From Lactococcus paracarnosus (GTDB lineage Bacteria; Bacillota; Bacilli; Lactobacillales; Streptococcaceae): a DNA stretch of 64,000 nt. Made by a program: the position numbers and the translations under genes. The notes under the pieces are model-generated. The model was not told the origin of the DNA. It made no database searches and worked only from the letters and a program-made list of their open reading frames with translations. Location: contig NZ_CP017195.1 in the NCBI RefSeq assembly GCF_006770285.1, forward strand, positions 2,046,001-2,110,000, given 5' to 3'. Each line of letters begins with the position of its first letter. Position 1 is the first letter of the stretch. Below, piece after piece: positions 1 to 10,121 of this stretch.

Positions 1-962
1 TCACCGTATTGGGGTACGATAACACCCCCATTTGTAATCAGGAAGTTCATATAAGATGTGATACAGATATCACCATCTTCTCTAGGCATCGTCCCTTCTA
101 CACTATCAATGGCAAATTCCCCCTTGATCATGATTGCTTTTTTAGGACAGCACAGTTTGTGTACTTTAAGCGAACGTCCCTTAGCATCCGTCATCCCAAT
201 CAAAGTTTGATAAGCTGCTTGGGCTTGCGTGTAAAAAGGACTTGTCTCATCTTCCGTATAGATACAAGCAACCTCACCTGGTGCAACAAAACAAGCGACG
301 TCATCCACATGACCATTTGTTTCATCCGGATCAATACCATCTTTCAACCAAAGGACCTTTTTGCAGTTAAGATAAGCACATAACTTTGCTTCGATTTCAG
401 ACTTAGACAACTCTGGATTTCTACCTTCACTTAAGAGGCACATCTCAGTCGTTAAGACAGTCCCTTGACCATCAACATGAAAAGAGCCACCCTCAAGCAC
501 AAAATTTTCTGTCTTATAGGTATCAATCCCTTCAACCTCAGCAATTTTTCTTGCAACGAGTTCGTCTTGATCCCAAGGAAAATAAAGTCCATCGACTAGG
601 CCACCCCAGGCATTAAATTCCCAATCATTCGCCCGAATATCACCTTTATCATTGATGACAAAACTAGGCCCACAATCTCTAACCCAGGCATCGTTATTTG
701 ACATCTCTAGCACACGGATTTTTCCTGGTAGCTCTTTCCGACAATTAGCATACTGTGCTTGTGACACCACCACCGTCATTTTTGTAAATTGGCTGATTGC
801 CTTTGCGACATTTGCAAATGATTTTTGGACAGGTTTCGCGCCATCACGCCAGTTATCCGGGCGCTCTGGCCAAATCATCCAAACTTGTTCTTGTGCTTCA
901 AATTCTCCTGGCATCCTAAAGCCATCTGCTTTCGGTGTGGTGCCACTAATTCTTTTTGCCAT
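1..962 (-). CDS. aguA: Agmatine deiminase, C-terminal end cut by window edge
   Basis: Hydrolyses agmatine to N-carbamoylputrescine and ammonia, the first step of the agmatine deiminase pathway. About 320 codons are present. They start at an ATG preceded by AGGAGATAAGT and run off the left edge. The family is about 365 residues, so the end carrying the catalytic Cys (about residue 357) is outside. The other active-site residues fall at the family numbering: Asp96 in VRDCGP and Glu214, His218 and Asp220 in DPDETNGHVDD. The gene lies 24 bases after aguD on the same strand, and carbamate kinase aguC would be expected further left. The identification is firm. The only uncertainty is the unseen end. 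Confidence 0.95.
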   Translation of the reverse strand, partial: MAKRISGTTPKADGFRMPGEFEAQEQVWMIWPERPDNWRDGAKPVQKSFANVAKAISQFTKMTVVVSQAQYANCRKELPGKIRVLEMSNNDAWVRDCGPSFVINDKGDIRANDWEFNAWGGLVDGLYFPWDQDELVARKIAEVEGIDTYKTENFVLEGGSFHVDGQGTVLTTEMCLLSEGRNPELSKSEIEAKLCAYLNCKKVLWLKDGIDPDETNGHVDDVACFVAPGEVACIYTEDETSPFYTQAQAAYQTLIGMTDAKGRSLKVHKLCCPKKAIMIKGEFAIDSVEGTMPREDGDICITSYMNFLITNGGVIVPQYG

Positions 963-986
963 AATACTTATCTCCTATTTCTATAT

Positions 987-2354
987 TTATTTGGTAATTT
1001 TTTTAACAACAATAATGAGTTCCCCTATCACGATAAAGACAATCGCGCCGATCGTGATAGGTAAAACTTGGGTCATCGTCTCAGCACTCAGATTAAAAGG
1101 CACTGCAATAAAGACGATAGAGGTGATGATCAAAATCATCGGTAATGCCACTAACAGATACAAGAACCCTTTTCCGCCAGCCACTTTAAAAGGCCGCTCA
1201 ATATCTGGATCTATTTTTCTGAGTTTTAAAAATGCTGGAAAAATAGGCAGATAAGCAAAGAGAAACATCACCAAGTTTAAGGCAAAGAAAGCCCAGAACA
1301 AATCTTGATTTGGTAGGAATGGGGCCATCACAACAATGACCGAGGCGACAAGCCCATTCATAATAGCTGCACCTGTTGGCATGTCATTTTTCGCACTTTT
1401 TATGGCAAATACGGCTGGCATATCACCATGTTTAGCCGCGTAACAAGCTGTATTATTGACCCCTAATGACCAAGAGGCCATGTTGCCAAATAAGGTTAAT
1501 ATAAACAAAAAGGCGACAAGCGTAACGACTAATCCATCGGTTTGACCAAGCATTAACTGAATACTATCAATCAAGCCGCTACTAGTACTGATATCCGCAG
1601 TTGGAATGGCAACACCGATACCGAACGCTGAAAAGATATAGATTGCTGCAATCACCAGACCACCTGATACAATCGCAAGCGGGATTTGTTTCTTGGGATT
1701 TTCCATGTCGGGTGCAAAGGTACAAACCACTTCAAATCCTAGAAAGTTGAATAAGATAACAGAGATAAAAGATAAAGATTTTAAATCAAAGCTAGGTAAC
1801 AAAGACCCAAGCGTATAATCATTCGCTACACCTCTTGTTACAGCAACATAAATCCCTAGTCCACCGACCAAAAGCGCCAGAAACACTTTGACAAAAGCTG
1901 CCCCATTCAATATCCATAGGCTATCACTGATTGGAAAGAAGCTGATTAACACGACCAACCAGATGAAGAGTAACTCAACCACGATGTCACCAAATGTCCC
2001 TAGTGTTTGTCCCGTCATGGTCGTGACAAGTCCAGGACAAATCACTGCAAGAGAAGCCATCCACAAAGGAAAGTTAATCCAGTAGTACCACGAAGTCCTT
2101 GCACCCATTCTATGGCCAAAGGCTTTGGTTACCCAATCATAAATACCGCCCTCTCCTTCATAAGTCGTTCCCAGTTCTGAGGCAATTAACCCATAGGGTA
2201 AAAGAAACGTCAGCATTAAGAACAGCCACCAGAAATACTGTGAGTTTCCGATTGCCGCAACAGGTGCGGCCGCCTCGGCAACAAATACAACACATATAAC
2301 TGAGAGAATGACTGAAAATAACTTAAACTTTTTTTTTGGTTTGATATCACTCAT
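987..2354 (-). CDS. aguD: Agmatine:putrescine antiporter (APC superfamily)
   Basis: A 455-residue integral membrane protein with about 12 hydrophobic segments, resembling the glutamate:GABA and amino-acid antiporter branch of the APC superfamily. Lying between aguB and aguA in the lactococcal agu order, it should exchange external agmatine for internal putrescine. That exchange sustains the pathway without energy cost. The start is supported by TGAGGAGGAAATAAA directly upstream. It is probably co-transcribed from the aguB promoter. The spacer to aguB (2355-2440) holds a possible hairpin, GTGCGTC at 2377-2383 against GACGCAC at 2426-2432. The transporter family is clear from composition. Substrate assignment rests on gene context. 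Confidence 0.88.
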   Translation of the reverse strand: MSDIKPKKKFKLFSVILSVICVVFVAEAAAPVAAIGNSQYFWWLFLMLTFLLPYGLIASELGTTYEGEGGIYDWVTKAFGHRMGARTSWYYWINFPLWMASLAVICPGLVTTMTGQTLGTFGDIVVELLFIWLVVLISFFPISDSLWILNGAAFVKVFLALLVGGLGIYVAVTRGVANDYTLGSLLPSFDLKSLSFISVILFNFLGFEVVCTFAPDMENPKKQIPLAIVSGGLVIAAIYIFSAFGIGVAIPTADISTSSGLIDSIQLMLGQTDGLVVTLVAFLFILTLFGNMASWSLGVNNTACYAAKHGDMPAVFAIKSAKNDMPTGAAIMNGLVASVIVVMAPFLPNQDLFWAFFALNLVMFLFAYLPIFPAFLKLRKIDPDIERPFKVAGGKGFLYLLVALPMILIITSIVFIAVPFNLSAETMTQVLPITIGAIVFIVIGELIIVVKKITK

Positions 2355-2440
2355 TTTATTTCCTCCTCATAGGTTAGTGCGTCACTGTTTAAGAAGTTAA
2401 CCTAACATGCTAACCCCAAAACATAGACGCACCAAACACG

Positions 2441-3463
2441 TTATAGTGCTTTTCCTAAAAATTTTTCTAGATCAGCTTTAGCATCCGCTTTATCTTGTTC
2501 GTTTATGACTACTTTTGCATCATATAGAGCAAAGAAATAAACAAGTAACCCACGCATGGCAGTCAATCTATTTTCAGCTTCGTCAAAGACAACAGAATAC
2601 GCAGAGTCAATCACCTCTGCCGATACCTCTTCTCCACGACTTGCCGGTAAGCAATGCATAAACTTAGCCCAAGGATTTGCTTTTTTGACCATAGCATCAC
2701 TTACTTGGTATTTAGGATAGAAAATCCCCATGCGTTCTGCTTCTGATAATTCTGCATCATATAAACCATACCAGACATCTGTATAAACAAAATCCGCATC
2801 GGCTAGTCCCGCGTCTTCATCCTCTGTCAGGATATACGAACCGCCTGACACCTGGCAAATCGCATCTAGCTTAGCTTGTTTTTCCTCGCTTAATTGATAA
2901 CCCTTAGGCCCAAACTGAGCAAATCGCATACCAAATTTAGTGGTAATCAAAGCTAATGAGAAACAGACTTGTGTCGCATCCCCGACAAACACAACTTTAC
3001 AATCTTCTAATTTTTTGCCTTCAGGTAAATGTTCCATCATCGTACAAAGATCCCCCATCTCTTGCGTTGGATGGTTATAGTCAGACATGCCATTGATAAC
3101 CGGGATTGTCGCATATTTTGCCAAGTCAGCTACATCCTCATGTCGATCTACTCGAGCCATGACAATATCAAGTAATCTCGAGAGGACTTTAGCGGTATCT
3201 TCTAATGTCTCATGCCCGCCAAGTTGAATTTGACCTGGTGCCAAATATTGGGCATGACCACCTAATTGTGTCATTGCCGTTTCAAATGAAATCCTTGTTC
3301 TAGTAGAAGATTGCTGAAAAATCATCCCTAGCGATTTATTTTTTAGCAAGGGTGGATAAAATCCTGTTTTAATACTTTTTTTGATAGCCAATGATAGCTG
3401 TAAGATTTCCAAAAGTTCTGCTTTTGTGAATTCCTCTGTTGTAATAAAATCTTTCTTTGACAT
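2441..3463 (-). CDS. aguB: Putrescine carbamoyltransferase
   Basis: Phosphorolyses N-carbamoylputrescine to putrescine and carbamoyl phosphate, which carbamate kinase then turns into ATP. It is a 340-residue member of the aspartate/ornithine carbamoyltransferase family. The carbamoyl-phosphate loop SSTRTR is at 52-57, HPTQE near 128-132 and HCLP near 268-271. An in-frame ATG at 3478 is not the start: its ATGGAGG is the ribosome binding site for the ATG at 3463 (protein begins MSKKDF). The product could be confused with ornithine carbamoyltransferase by family alone. Neighbouring aguR, aguD and aguA settle it. Confidence 0.93.
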   Translation of the reverse strand: MSKKDFITTEEFTKAELLEILQLSLAIKKSIKTGFYPPLLKNKSLGMIFQQSSTRTRISFETAMTQLGGHAQYLAPGQIQLGGHETLEDTAKVLSRLLDIVMARVDRHEDVADLAKYATIPVINGMSDYNHPTQEMGDLCTMMEHLPEGKKLEDCKVVFVGDATQVCFSLALITTKFGMRFAQFGPKGYQLSEEKQAKLDAICQVSGGSYILTEDEDAGLADADFVYTDVWYGLYDAELSEAERMGIFYPKYQVSDAMVKKANPWAKFMHCLPASRGEEVSAEVIDSAYSVVFDEAENRLTAMRGLLVYFFALYDAKVVINEQDKADAKADLEKFLGKAL

Positions 3464-3498
3464 GTTAAGTTCCTCCATTTTCTTTTTTGAACACTTTT

Positions 3499-3512
3499 AG
3501 TATACGCTTACA
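3499..3512 (-). promoter_or_regulatory. Candidate cre (CcpA) site in front of aguB
   Basis: On the minus strand the sequence is TGTAAGCGTATACT. It fits the catabolite-responsive element TGWAANCGNTNWCA except at two positions. It lies 36 bases before the aguB start, so CcpA bound here would block transcription of aguBDA when glucose is present. Carbon catabolite repression of this pathway is known in lactococci. The site itself is inferred from the motif. Confidence 0.6.
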
Positions 3513-3638
3513 TTTTCTAGTTTAATATCAGCTTATACCCAACTTTTAGGTCTATTTTAAGCTAAACTTTTCTATACCTTTAGCTATATAACCTTTATTT
3601 AAAGCCATCCCTATCACTTTTAAAACGGTTACATTATT

Positions 3639-3667
3639 TTGTAATCCTCTTAATTATCTGCTATACT
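3639..3667 (+). promoter_or_regulatory. aguR promoter
   Basis: A -35 element TTGTAA at 3639-3644 is followed after 17 bases by an extended -10, TGCTATACT (TATACT at 3662-3667). The aguR ATG is at 3717. The ribosome binding site is poor (GGTGA, only 4 bases from the ATG), suggesting low expression of the regulator. Confidence 0.6.
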
Positions 3668-3716
3668 TAAAAATAGAAGGGGCTCCTAATTCAGTTAACA
3701 AACATACGGTGACCAC

Positions 3717-4718
3717 ATGGCTATTTTACTTATCATTTACAACATCGGACTTATCATCTTATTTACGATAGTTGCAACGCTAGCAGCTATCACTTATTTT
3801 AAGCACAAAAGACGGTTATATCTCGCTATCACACTTTTATTTTTATTTTTAATTCTTAATAATATATTGATCTATTTAACAGAACAACTGCCTTGGTTTT
3901 CTGTTAAATTTAATCAACTATTTATGACAACCCCTTCTCCCAAAACGATACTCCTTGTCGCCCACACTTTTTTCCTAGTGCTGATTTTGACTACTGCATT
4001 AAAGCGTAAGATTTCATTTTGGCAATATGGACTGGTCATAAGCCATGCTTTGCTACTACTACTGGTGCCTATGCTCCCTAATAATGCCTTTAAAATATGG
4101 ATTTACTACTTCCCATCTGACCTTGTGAATATCATACTTGCCAGTTATGGACTAGCTAGCTTAAAACAAGGTACTAGTTCTCCCAGCCTTGACGTCCAAG
4201 ATAACCAGGGACAAACGCTAGCACTATTAAAAAAAATCATGCTAATAACGCTAATCATGACCGGTATGACGATAGCAGAAGATTCATATGTCATTTTTTT
4301 TCTAGATAACTATACATTTGGTAATATCCATATGACAAATCGGAGTATTAGCGAAGATCTACTCGCGATTATTTACGCATTTATGACAATAAGCTACTTA
4401 GCAAAGAAAATGTTAGCCGTAAGTCAGTCTAAAAAATATGATCCGTATCTGGGAACAGATATAGTCCCAACAGACCTCCAATTTATTGATACTTACCATA
4501 TGACCTCACGTGAATCAGAAGTTTTGCTATTGCTCTTACAAAACAAAAATAATCAAGAAATTAGCCGAGAACTTTACATCTCAATGGGGACAGTGAAAAG
4601 TCATATCCATAACATTTTTGCAAAACTCAATGTGACAAAACGCAACCAGGTCAAATTATTATATACTGAGTATAAACAATCAGAAAAATCTAACCCAGTA
4701 AAAACAGCCGACCCCTAA
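3717..4718 (+). CDS. aguR: Membrane-bound LuxR-family activator of the agmatine genes
   Basis: A 333-residue one-component regulator. Residues 1 to about 235 contain six or seven hydrophobic helices. The C-terminal part (about 262-325) is a LuxR-type helix-turn-helix with TSRESEVL, NQEISREL and GTVKSHIHNI. In Lactococcus lactis, AguR senses agmatine at the membrane and activates the aguB promoter. The divergent arrangement here, with a 253-base intergenic region to aguB, is the same. The gene ends just before an 18-bp bidirectional terminator. Domain architecture and neighbours together make the call secure. The ligand is taken from the known family member. Confidence 0.9.
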   Translation: MAILLIIYNIGLIILFTIVATLAAITYFKHKRRLYLAITLLFLFLILNNILIYLTEQLPWFSVKFNQLFMTTPSPKTILLVAHTFFLVLILTTALKRKISFWQYGLVISHALLLLLVPMLPNNAFKIWIYYFPSDLVNIILASYGLASLKQGTSSPSLDVQDNQGQTLALLKKIMLITLIMTGMTIAEDSYVIFFLDNYTFGNIHMTNRSISEDLLAIIYAFMTISYLAKKMLAVSQSKKYDPYLGTDIVPTDLQFIDTYHMTSRESEVLLLLLQNKNNQEISRELYISMGTVKSHIHNIFAKLNVTKRNQVKLLYTEYKQSEKSNPVKTADP

Positions 4719-4746
4719 TCTAGTTAGGGGTAACCTTGTGAAAATT

Positions 4747-4785
4747 AAAAAGATGCAGATTGATTTGATCAATCTGCATCTTTTT
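4747..4785. terminator. Bidirectional terminator between aguR and pbp1b
   Basis: A perfect 18-bp inverted repeat (4747-4764 and 4768-4785) with a 3-base loop, beginning AAAAAGATGCAG and ending CTGCATCTTTTT. A-run and T-run sit on the two sides, so it serves both convergent genes. A second small stem, CCCCTAA/TTAGGGG at 4712-4730, overlaps the aguR stop codon. Confidence 0.9.
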
Positions 4786-4800
4786 AATTCATATTATTAA

Positions 4801-7152
4801 TTAATTTTTATTCTGATTTCCTAATATTTTTGTCCAGACATCAGCGTAATCACTATCACTACCACCCATTGCAAATTTATATTGTGTAAGGGGGGCACCA
4901 TCTGATTTGGCCCAATAAGAGGTCGTCGTATCCCCTGAAACAGCAATATTTTTATAAGGACCGCCTGACATACTGCCAGATTTTTCACCAGTTGATGTGA
5001 GAACAGTAGACTTGTTCACTGAAGGATCCAGTGTGAATTTCTGGTCAATACCAAATATCGTTGGATTAGCTTGATAAATACTATTGGCAAGCTGCGCCAG
5101 ATATTGAGAATTACTATTAAAAGCTGTGGAGGGGGCCATTGGCGAGAGTACATCATGTCCCACCCATGAACTCAATGTGACCGCTGGTGTAGCTACCATA
5201 AGCCAGGCATCACTAAAGTCTTCTGAGGTACCTGTTTTCCCTACCCAGTCAGCATTGGCCAAAGTTGGATTTATAGTGGACAAGTGACCAAAGAATGTCG
5301 TTGTTTTTTGAGACTTGATTGGACCTCTTAAAAGCTGCGCCATAATAGAAGACGTTGCCTTTGAATAAACCTGTACAGGCTTTTTCTGATGCTTATAAAT
5401 TTCTTTACCGGTCTCATCTTTTATACTGTCAACAACATAATACTGGTCATACTCACCACCATTTAACAGGGCTTGATAGCCATTTGTATGCTGAACGACC
5501 GTCGGCTCTATCCCCCCGCCCAAAGGCAGAGATTCAATCTGATAATTGTCCACCTTATAATTCATCTTGCTCATATAGGGTTGAACCGTCAGACCTGATT
5601 GCAGTATTTTTTGGTAAGTCCAATAAGCAGGAATATTCCATGATGAATCTAGTGCTTCCTGCAAGGTCATCATTTCTTGTGTACCAGGGGAGCCAACGTG
5701 CATGATAGGTTGACCACTTGCATATTTAGCCGGGTAGTTCGAAAGCCGGCTAGCACTACCCATTAAGCCCATATCTATCGCTGGACCATAAGCAATAATC
5801 GGTTTTATAGAAGAACCCGGGCTTCTACGCGTATCAAAGGCATGGTTATTTTGGTTGGTATTATAATCTAGTCCACCTACAAAGCCAATAACAGCACCCG
5901 TTTTATTGTCCATCAAGACATTACCTGTCTGATTTTCACCAGTACCATCTTGGAGTAGTCGACCATAATTTGCGACTGCTGTCTGCATAGCTTGATAGAT
6001 TGATTGATTAATAGTCGCCGTAACGGTATAGCCACCTTCTGACAATTTTTGAGCAGCTTGCTTTTGATAACTGTCTATGACTGAATCATTACCTTGTGCA
6101 GCATCAGAAACCTTATCAGTTTTGATTAAATAATCATAGACTTTATCAATTGCTTCGTTATAAACAACCTGATAGAGATAGCCATGATTTTGTGTTTCCA
6201 CAGTTCCTGGCGCAATAAACTCTGTAGAGATATCATAAGACTTATAGGCATCATATTCTTGTTTAGAGATATAATTATTTCGATACAAATTAAATAAAAC
6301 TTCTTTTTGCCTTTTTAGACCGTATTGCATATTCTCTTTAGATTTCAGCATGCCATTAGCGCTGTATGGTGAGTAAACAATCGGACTTTGTGGTAAACCA
6401 GCAATGAATGCTGCTTCTGGAATTGTCAAGTCTTTACTTGATTTACCAAAAATACCCTGTGATGCTTCCTCAACCCCAGCAATATTTTGTCCTTTATTAT
6501 TACGACCAAAAGGAGACACATTTAAGTAATCAGTTAAAATCTGATCTTTGGTAAGATGTTTCTCAAGCTCTAAAGCATAGACCATCTCTGTGGCTTTTCT
6601 TTTAAAGGTTGGCGCTGACCCTAAAATTTGTTGCTTAATCAGTTGCTGTGTAATGGTTGAGCCACCAGAGTTTGCTCCTCCTGTTGATTCACCCAAAATC
6701 GCTCTAAAAAACGCTTTTGGTACAACCCCTTTGTGATGCTCAAAATTTTCATCCTCTGTCGCAATTAGGGCATGCTTGACATTAGGGGATATATTTTCAC
6801 TTGTCACTTTTGTTCTATTTAAGTCACTCGAAATATCTGAAATTTTTTGACCATTACTATAGGTCATTACCGAAGTTTGATGAATCGTGTTGATTTTATC
6901 GGTCAATGACTTAGTATCCGGTATTTTTACATCGGAAATAAGGCTCATTAGATAGCCTGTTCCAGTTGCTGCACCAAACACAACACCGACACTTATGATA
7001 ATCGCAAAAACCACAGACAACCCTCTTATTACAAGAAAAGTCGTCCCAAGTATGGTATTCCTATCAGTCGTCGGTTTTTGCTGTTTCATTTTTTTCTTTT
7101 GTAAACGATCTTTTATCGCCTTACGTTTTTTATCAGATAATTCTTTTGTCAT
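4801..7152 (-). CDS. pbp1b: Bifunctional class A penicillin-binding protein 1B
   Basis: Polymerises lipid II into glycan strands and cross-links them at the cell surface. The 783 residues comprise a Lys/Arg-rich cytoplasmic tail (1-35), one membrane anchor (about 38-70), a GT51 glycosyltransferase domain with ATEDENFEHHKG at 131-142 and GGSTITQQ at 163-170, and a transpeptidase domain. The transpeptidase has SPGSSIKP near 442-449 (nucleophile Ser, Lys) and KTGTSE near 638-643. The divergent position to tyrS is the same as for pbp1b in streptococci. A TATAAT-like -10 on the minus strand at 7160-7165 would give a very short leader. The ribosome binding site is weak (AAGG just before ATG). Confidence 0.93.
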   Translation of the reverse strand: MTKELSDKKRKAIKDRLQKKKMKQQKPTTDRNTILGTTFLVIRGLSVVFAIIISVGVVFGAATGTGYLMSLISDVKIPDTKSLTDKINTIHQTSVMTYSNGQKISDISSDLNRTKVTSENISPNVKHALIATEDENFEHHKGVVPKAFFRAILGESTGGANSGGSTITQQLIKQQILGSAPTFKRKATEMVYALELEKHLTKDQILTDYLNVSPFGRNNKGQNIAGVEEASQGIFGKSSKDLTIPEAAFIAGLPQSPIVYSPYSANGMLKSKENMQYGLKRQKEVLFNLYRNNYISKQEYDAYKSYDISTEFIAPGTVETQNHGYLYQVVYNEAIDKVYDYLIKTDKVSDAAQGNDSVIDSYQKQAAQKLSEGGYTVTATINQSIYQAMQTAVANYGRLLQDGTGENQTGNVLMDNKTGAVIGFVGGLDYNTNQNNHAFDTRRSPGSSIKPIIAYGPAIDMGLMGSASRLSNYPAKYASGQPIMHVGSPGTQEMMTLQEALDSSWNIPAYWTYQKILQSGLTVQPYMSKMNYKVDNYQIESLPLGGGIEPTVVQHTNGYQALLNGGEYDQYYVVDSIKDETGKEIYKHQKKPVQVYSKATSSIMAQLLRGPIKSQKTTTFFGHLSTINPTLANADWVGKTGTSEDFSDAWLMVATPAVTLSSWVGHDVLSPMAPSTAFNSNSQYLAQLANSIYQANPTIFGIDQKFTLDPSVNKSTVLTSTGEKSGSMSGGPYKNIAVSGDTTTSYWAKSDGAPLTQYKFAMGGSDSDYADVWTKILGNQNKN

Positions 7153-7178
7153 ACCTTAAATTATATCAAATTTTTTGG

Positions 7179-7184
7179 TATAAT
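7179..7184 (+). promoter_or_regulatory. -10 element of the tyrS promoter
   Basis: TATAAT is preceded by TTTGG and no good -35 is visible. It leaves a leader of about 128 bases before tyrS. I found no T-box signature (GGGTGGNACC) in it. Confidence 0.45.
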
Positions 7185-7318
7185 AGACTTAATTTATAAA
7201 AATTAAGCTAAATGAGTTTAATCAATCTGGATGTTTTGGCAATCACGCTATAAAAGACTTAGCCCAAACTTTATTACCAGTTTTTTCTCATAATACATCA
7301 GAATAGGGATGAGTTAAC

Positions 7319-8572
7319 ATGAATATTTTTGAAGAACTAAAAGTACGTGGTTTGATTTTTCAAACGACTGATGAAGCTGCCTTAGTTAAGGCATTAACAG
7401 AAGACTCGGTGACATTCTATACAGGATATGATCCTACTGCTGATTCGCTTCACCTAGGACATTTAGTCCCGATTCTAAACATGCGTCGATTACAGCTAGC
7501 AGGTCACAATCCTGTAGCGCTTGTTGGTGGTGCAACAGGTATGATTGGTGATCCATCTTTTAAAGACAGTGAGCGTTCGCTTCAAACAACTGAAACTGTG
7601 GCTAACTGGTCAAATTCAATAAAAAATCAACTCTCTCGTTTTTTAAGTTTTGAGGGAGACCATGCCGCCAAAGTCGTCAACAACTACGACTGGTTTTCAA
7701 CTATGAACGTCCTTGAATTCCTACGCGATATTGGTAAACATTTTACAATCAATTACATGATGAGTAAAGAATCAGTTAAATCACGGATTGAAACTGGGAT
7801 CTCTTATACAGAATTTGCTTACCAAATTTTGCAAGGCTATGATTTCTACCAGCTCAACGAGAATCATGGTATCACGCTCCAAATCGGTGGCTCTGACCAA
7901 TGGGGTAACATGGTCGCGGGGACTGATCTTATCCGTAAAAAGTCAGGTAATGAAACACATGTCATCACTGTCCCGCTAATTACTGATTCAACAGGTAAAA
8001 AATTCGGTAAATCAGAAGGAAATGCTGTTTGGCTTGATGCTGATAAGACCTCTCCGTATGAATTCTACCAATTTTGGTTAAATGTAGCTGATGCTGATGC
8101 TGTCAAATTCCTTAGAATTTTTACCTTCTTAAGTCTTGAGGACATTGATTCACTTGCCAAAGTATTTGAAGCAGCGCCACATGAGCGACTCGCACAAAAG
8201 ACCTTAGCAAAAGAAGTGGTCAGTCTCGTACACGGTGAAGCTGCTTATGAGCAAGCTGTTAACATTTCAGAGCAACTTTTCGAAGGTCATATTAAGGCTT
8301 TATCTGTCAAAGATATCAAGGCTGGATTGAAAGATGTACCAAACCATACGGTCACTGATGACTTTGACGGTAATTTGGTCAATCTACTTGTGGATGCAAA
8401 AATCTCACCAAGCCGTCGTCAAGCACGTGAAGATCTCACCAACGGTGCTATCTACCTCAATGGTGAACGCCAAACTGATCTTGAGTATGTCCTAAGTGAT
8501 ACGGATAAACTTGAAAATGAACTAACGGTTATCCGCCGCGGTAAGAAAAAATATACGATTGTGAACTACTAA
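7319..8572 (+). CDS. tyrS: Tyrosyl-tRNA synthetase
   Basis: Charges tRNA-Tyr with tyrosine in the cytoplasm. The 417-residue protein has the class I HIGH-type motif HLGH at 45-48 in the [12 protein letters not shown] segment, and the KMSKS-type motif KFGKS near 229-233. A C-terminal S4 RNA-binding domain spans about 350-417, with [11 protein letters not shown]. The length is normal for the bacterial TyrS family. It begins 3 bases after a GGGATGAGTTAAC leader segment and ends in front of a 20-bp terminator. It is a single-gene unit, divergent from pbp1b. Confidence 0.97.
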   Translation: MNIFEELKVRGLIFQTTDEAALVKALTEDSVTFYTGYDPTADSLHLGHLVPILNMRRLQLAGHNPVALVGGATGMIGDPSFKDSERSLQTTETVANWSNSIKNQLSRFLSFEGDHAAKVVNNYDWFSTMNVLEFLRDIGKHFTINYMMSKESVKSRIETGISYTEFAYQILQGYDFYQLNENHGITLQIGGSDQWGNMVAGTDLIRKKSGNETHVITVPLITDSTGKKFGKSEGNAVWLDADKTSPYEFYQFWLNVADADAVKFLRIFTFLSLEDIDSLAKVFEAAPHERLAQKTLAKEVVSLVHGEAAYEQAVNISEQLFEGHIKALSVKDIKAGLKDVPNHTVTDDFDGNLVNLLVDAKISPSRRQAREDLTNGAIYLNGERQTDLEYVLSDTDKLENELTVIRRGKKKYTIVNY

Positions 8573-8585
8573 TCTCAAATAAAAC

Positions 8586-8631
8586 ATAGCAAAACCGCAA
8601 GACATTGGCTTATGTCTTGCGGTTTTGCTAT
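8586..8631. terminator. Terminator after tyrS
   Basis: A perfect 20-bp stem (8586-8605 with 8612-8631) around the loop TGGCTT, with AAAACCGCAAGACAT in the left arm, followed by ATTTTTAAG. It separates tyrS from the convergent transporter gene and could act in both directions. Confidence 0.88.
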
Positions 8632-8686
8632 ATTTTTAAGAGACTTATTTCACTATGTTTATCATCTATAACGATGATAAGATAAT

Positions 8687-10105
8687 TTAGCTTAAGCTAG
8701 ATAAATTTTTTCTTGTCAATAAGCGATAGCCGGATAGACACCAAGCAAAGATGACTAAAACAAGTGCCACATAGAAGGCATGATGCATCCCTGTGATAAA
8801 AATGTCTGGGCGCGTAGCAACATAGCCAGATACACGGTAGCCAAGTTGTCCCGACATGGCGACAAATAAGACTGTCGTCGCTAAGCTTGTCCCTAAAACA
8901 AAGCCAAGATTACGGCCTAAAGCATTAACTGATCCTGCGATGCCTAAGTATTTACTCTCAACTGTTGACATCACCAAGGCATTATTTGGACTTTGGAAGA
9001 AGCCAACACTACCACCATGTATAAAGAGGACCAACATAACAAATACCATCGCTGTCGTTTGACCGAATACGAGATAGCCTAATTGCACGACAAGTACGCC
9101 CGTAATCGCTATAAAGGTGATTTTTTCTTTGTCAAATTTATCAGATAGCACACCAGCAATTGGACTGAAAATAAACATACCAACAGGATACGACATCATC
9201 ACCATACCTGCAAATCCTGGAGTGCTAGCCCGATAATTTTGCAGGTAGAAGGGCATGAGGATACTGACAAAACTCCCTGCCGTAAACATGGCTAAGCTAG
9301 TCAAGATACTCATTGAGAAAAGCTTACTGCGGAAAATATTTAGATTAAGCAGGGGTTTTTCAACTGTTCTTTCCGTATGGATAAACCAAACAAAAAAACC
9401 TACCATTGCGACAAAGCTTAGCAAAACAGGGATGCTAAGAAATCCTTGTGCCTGTCCTAAACTCATAGCGATGAAAAAAGCGACGATAGTCAAGAACATT
9501 TGCGTTGCACCTAATAAATCCGCATCTTTAAAGGTTCCCGATCCTTTGTCCTCTGGTAATGCCTTGCGGCCAATCAGATAGGCAACAACACCTAAAGGCA
9601 CATTAATCCAGAAAATATATGACCAACTCGCAAGTTGGAGAATAAACCCACCAATTGCAGGCCCTGCTATGGCACCTAAGCTAACAAACATCGACATAAC
9701 GCTCATCGCCCTAGCTCTAAGGGCAGGTTCAAACAACTGACTGGTAATACCAAAGCTGTTAGACATGGTCATAGAGGCGCCGATTGCTTGTACAATTCTT
9801 GAAAATAATAAAAAGTGTAAGCCTAAATTAATCCCAGCAAGCAGTGACCCAAGTGTAAAAATCAAGCTACCTATATTGAAGATTTTTGTTTTGCCAAGTA
9901 AATCTCCTAATCGACCAAAAAGTAAAATCAACCCAGAAATAACGACAAGATAGATGGTCACCGACCAGGTCACTTGCCCCATCTCGAGGTGCATTTCACG
10001 CGCCATGCTTGGCAAAGCAATATTAACAATTGAGCCATCAAGCGTTGACATAAACGTGAAAATACCTAATGCTAATAGGCCTGGAAATTTTTCTTTACTA
10101 AACAT
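8687..10105 (-). CDS. MFS multidrug efflux transporter, DHA2 (14-TM) family
   Basis: A 472-residue membrane protein resembling the EmrB/QacA drug:proton antiporters. It has a motif A segment GRLGDLLGKTK between helices 2 and 3, a motif C-like stretch GAIAGPAIGG, and roughly 14 hydrophobic segments. It should expel lipophilic compounds using the proton gradient. It follows thiI by 16 bases on the same strand with GAAGG before the ATG, so it is probably the third gene of the nifS-thiI transcript. Why a drug exporter travels with tRNA thiolation genes is not evident. The substrate cannot be named from sequence. Confidence 0.85.
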   Translation of the reverse strand: MFSKEKFPGLLALGIFTFMSTLDGSIVNIALPSMAREMHLEMGQVTWSVTIYLVVISGLILLFGRLGDLLGKTKIFNIGSLIFTLGSLLAGINLGLHFLLFSRIVQAIGASMTMSNSFGITSQLFEPALRARAMSVMSMFVSLGAIAGPAIGGFILQLASWSYIFWINVPLGVVAYLIGRKALPEDKGSGTFKDADLLGATQMFLTIVAFFIAMSLGQAQGFLSIPVLLSFVAMVGFFVWFIHTERTVEKPLLNLNIFRSKLFSMSILTSLAMFTAGSFVSILMPFYLQNYRASTPGFAGMVMMSYPVGMFIFSPIAGVLSDKFDKEKITFIAITGVLVVQLGYLVFGQTTAMVFVMLVLFIHGGSVGFFQSPNNALVMSTVESKYLGIAGSVNALGRNLGFVLGTSLATTVLFVAMSGQLGYRVSGYVATRPDIFITGMHHAFYVALVLVIFAWCLSGYRLLTRKNLSSLS

Positions 10106-10121
10106 ATACTACCTTCTTTTC

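Noticed and set aside
652-1254. 200-codon plus-strand frame
   Set aside because: It is antisense to aguA and aguD, which have full family motifs, and has no ribosome binding site or recognisable domain.
3463-3478. Longer aguB start at the upstream ATG
   Set aside because: That ATG overlaps the GGAGG that serves the next ATG at ideal spacing. The same reasoning removed longer starts of pepN, groES and the NUDIX gene.
7185-7318. Possible T-box riboswitch before tyrS
   Set aside because: The leader is only about 128 bases and lacks the GGGTGGNACC T-box sequence and a terminator hairpin.
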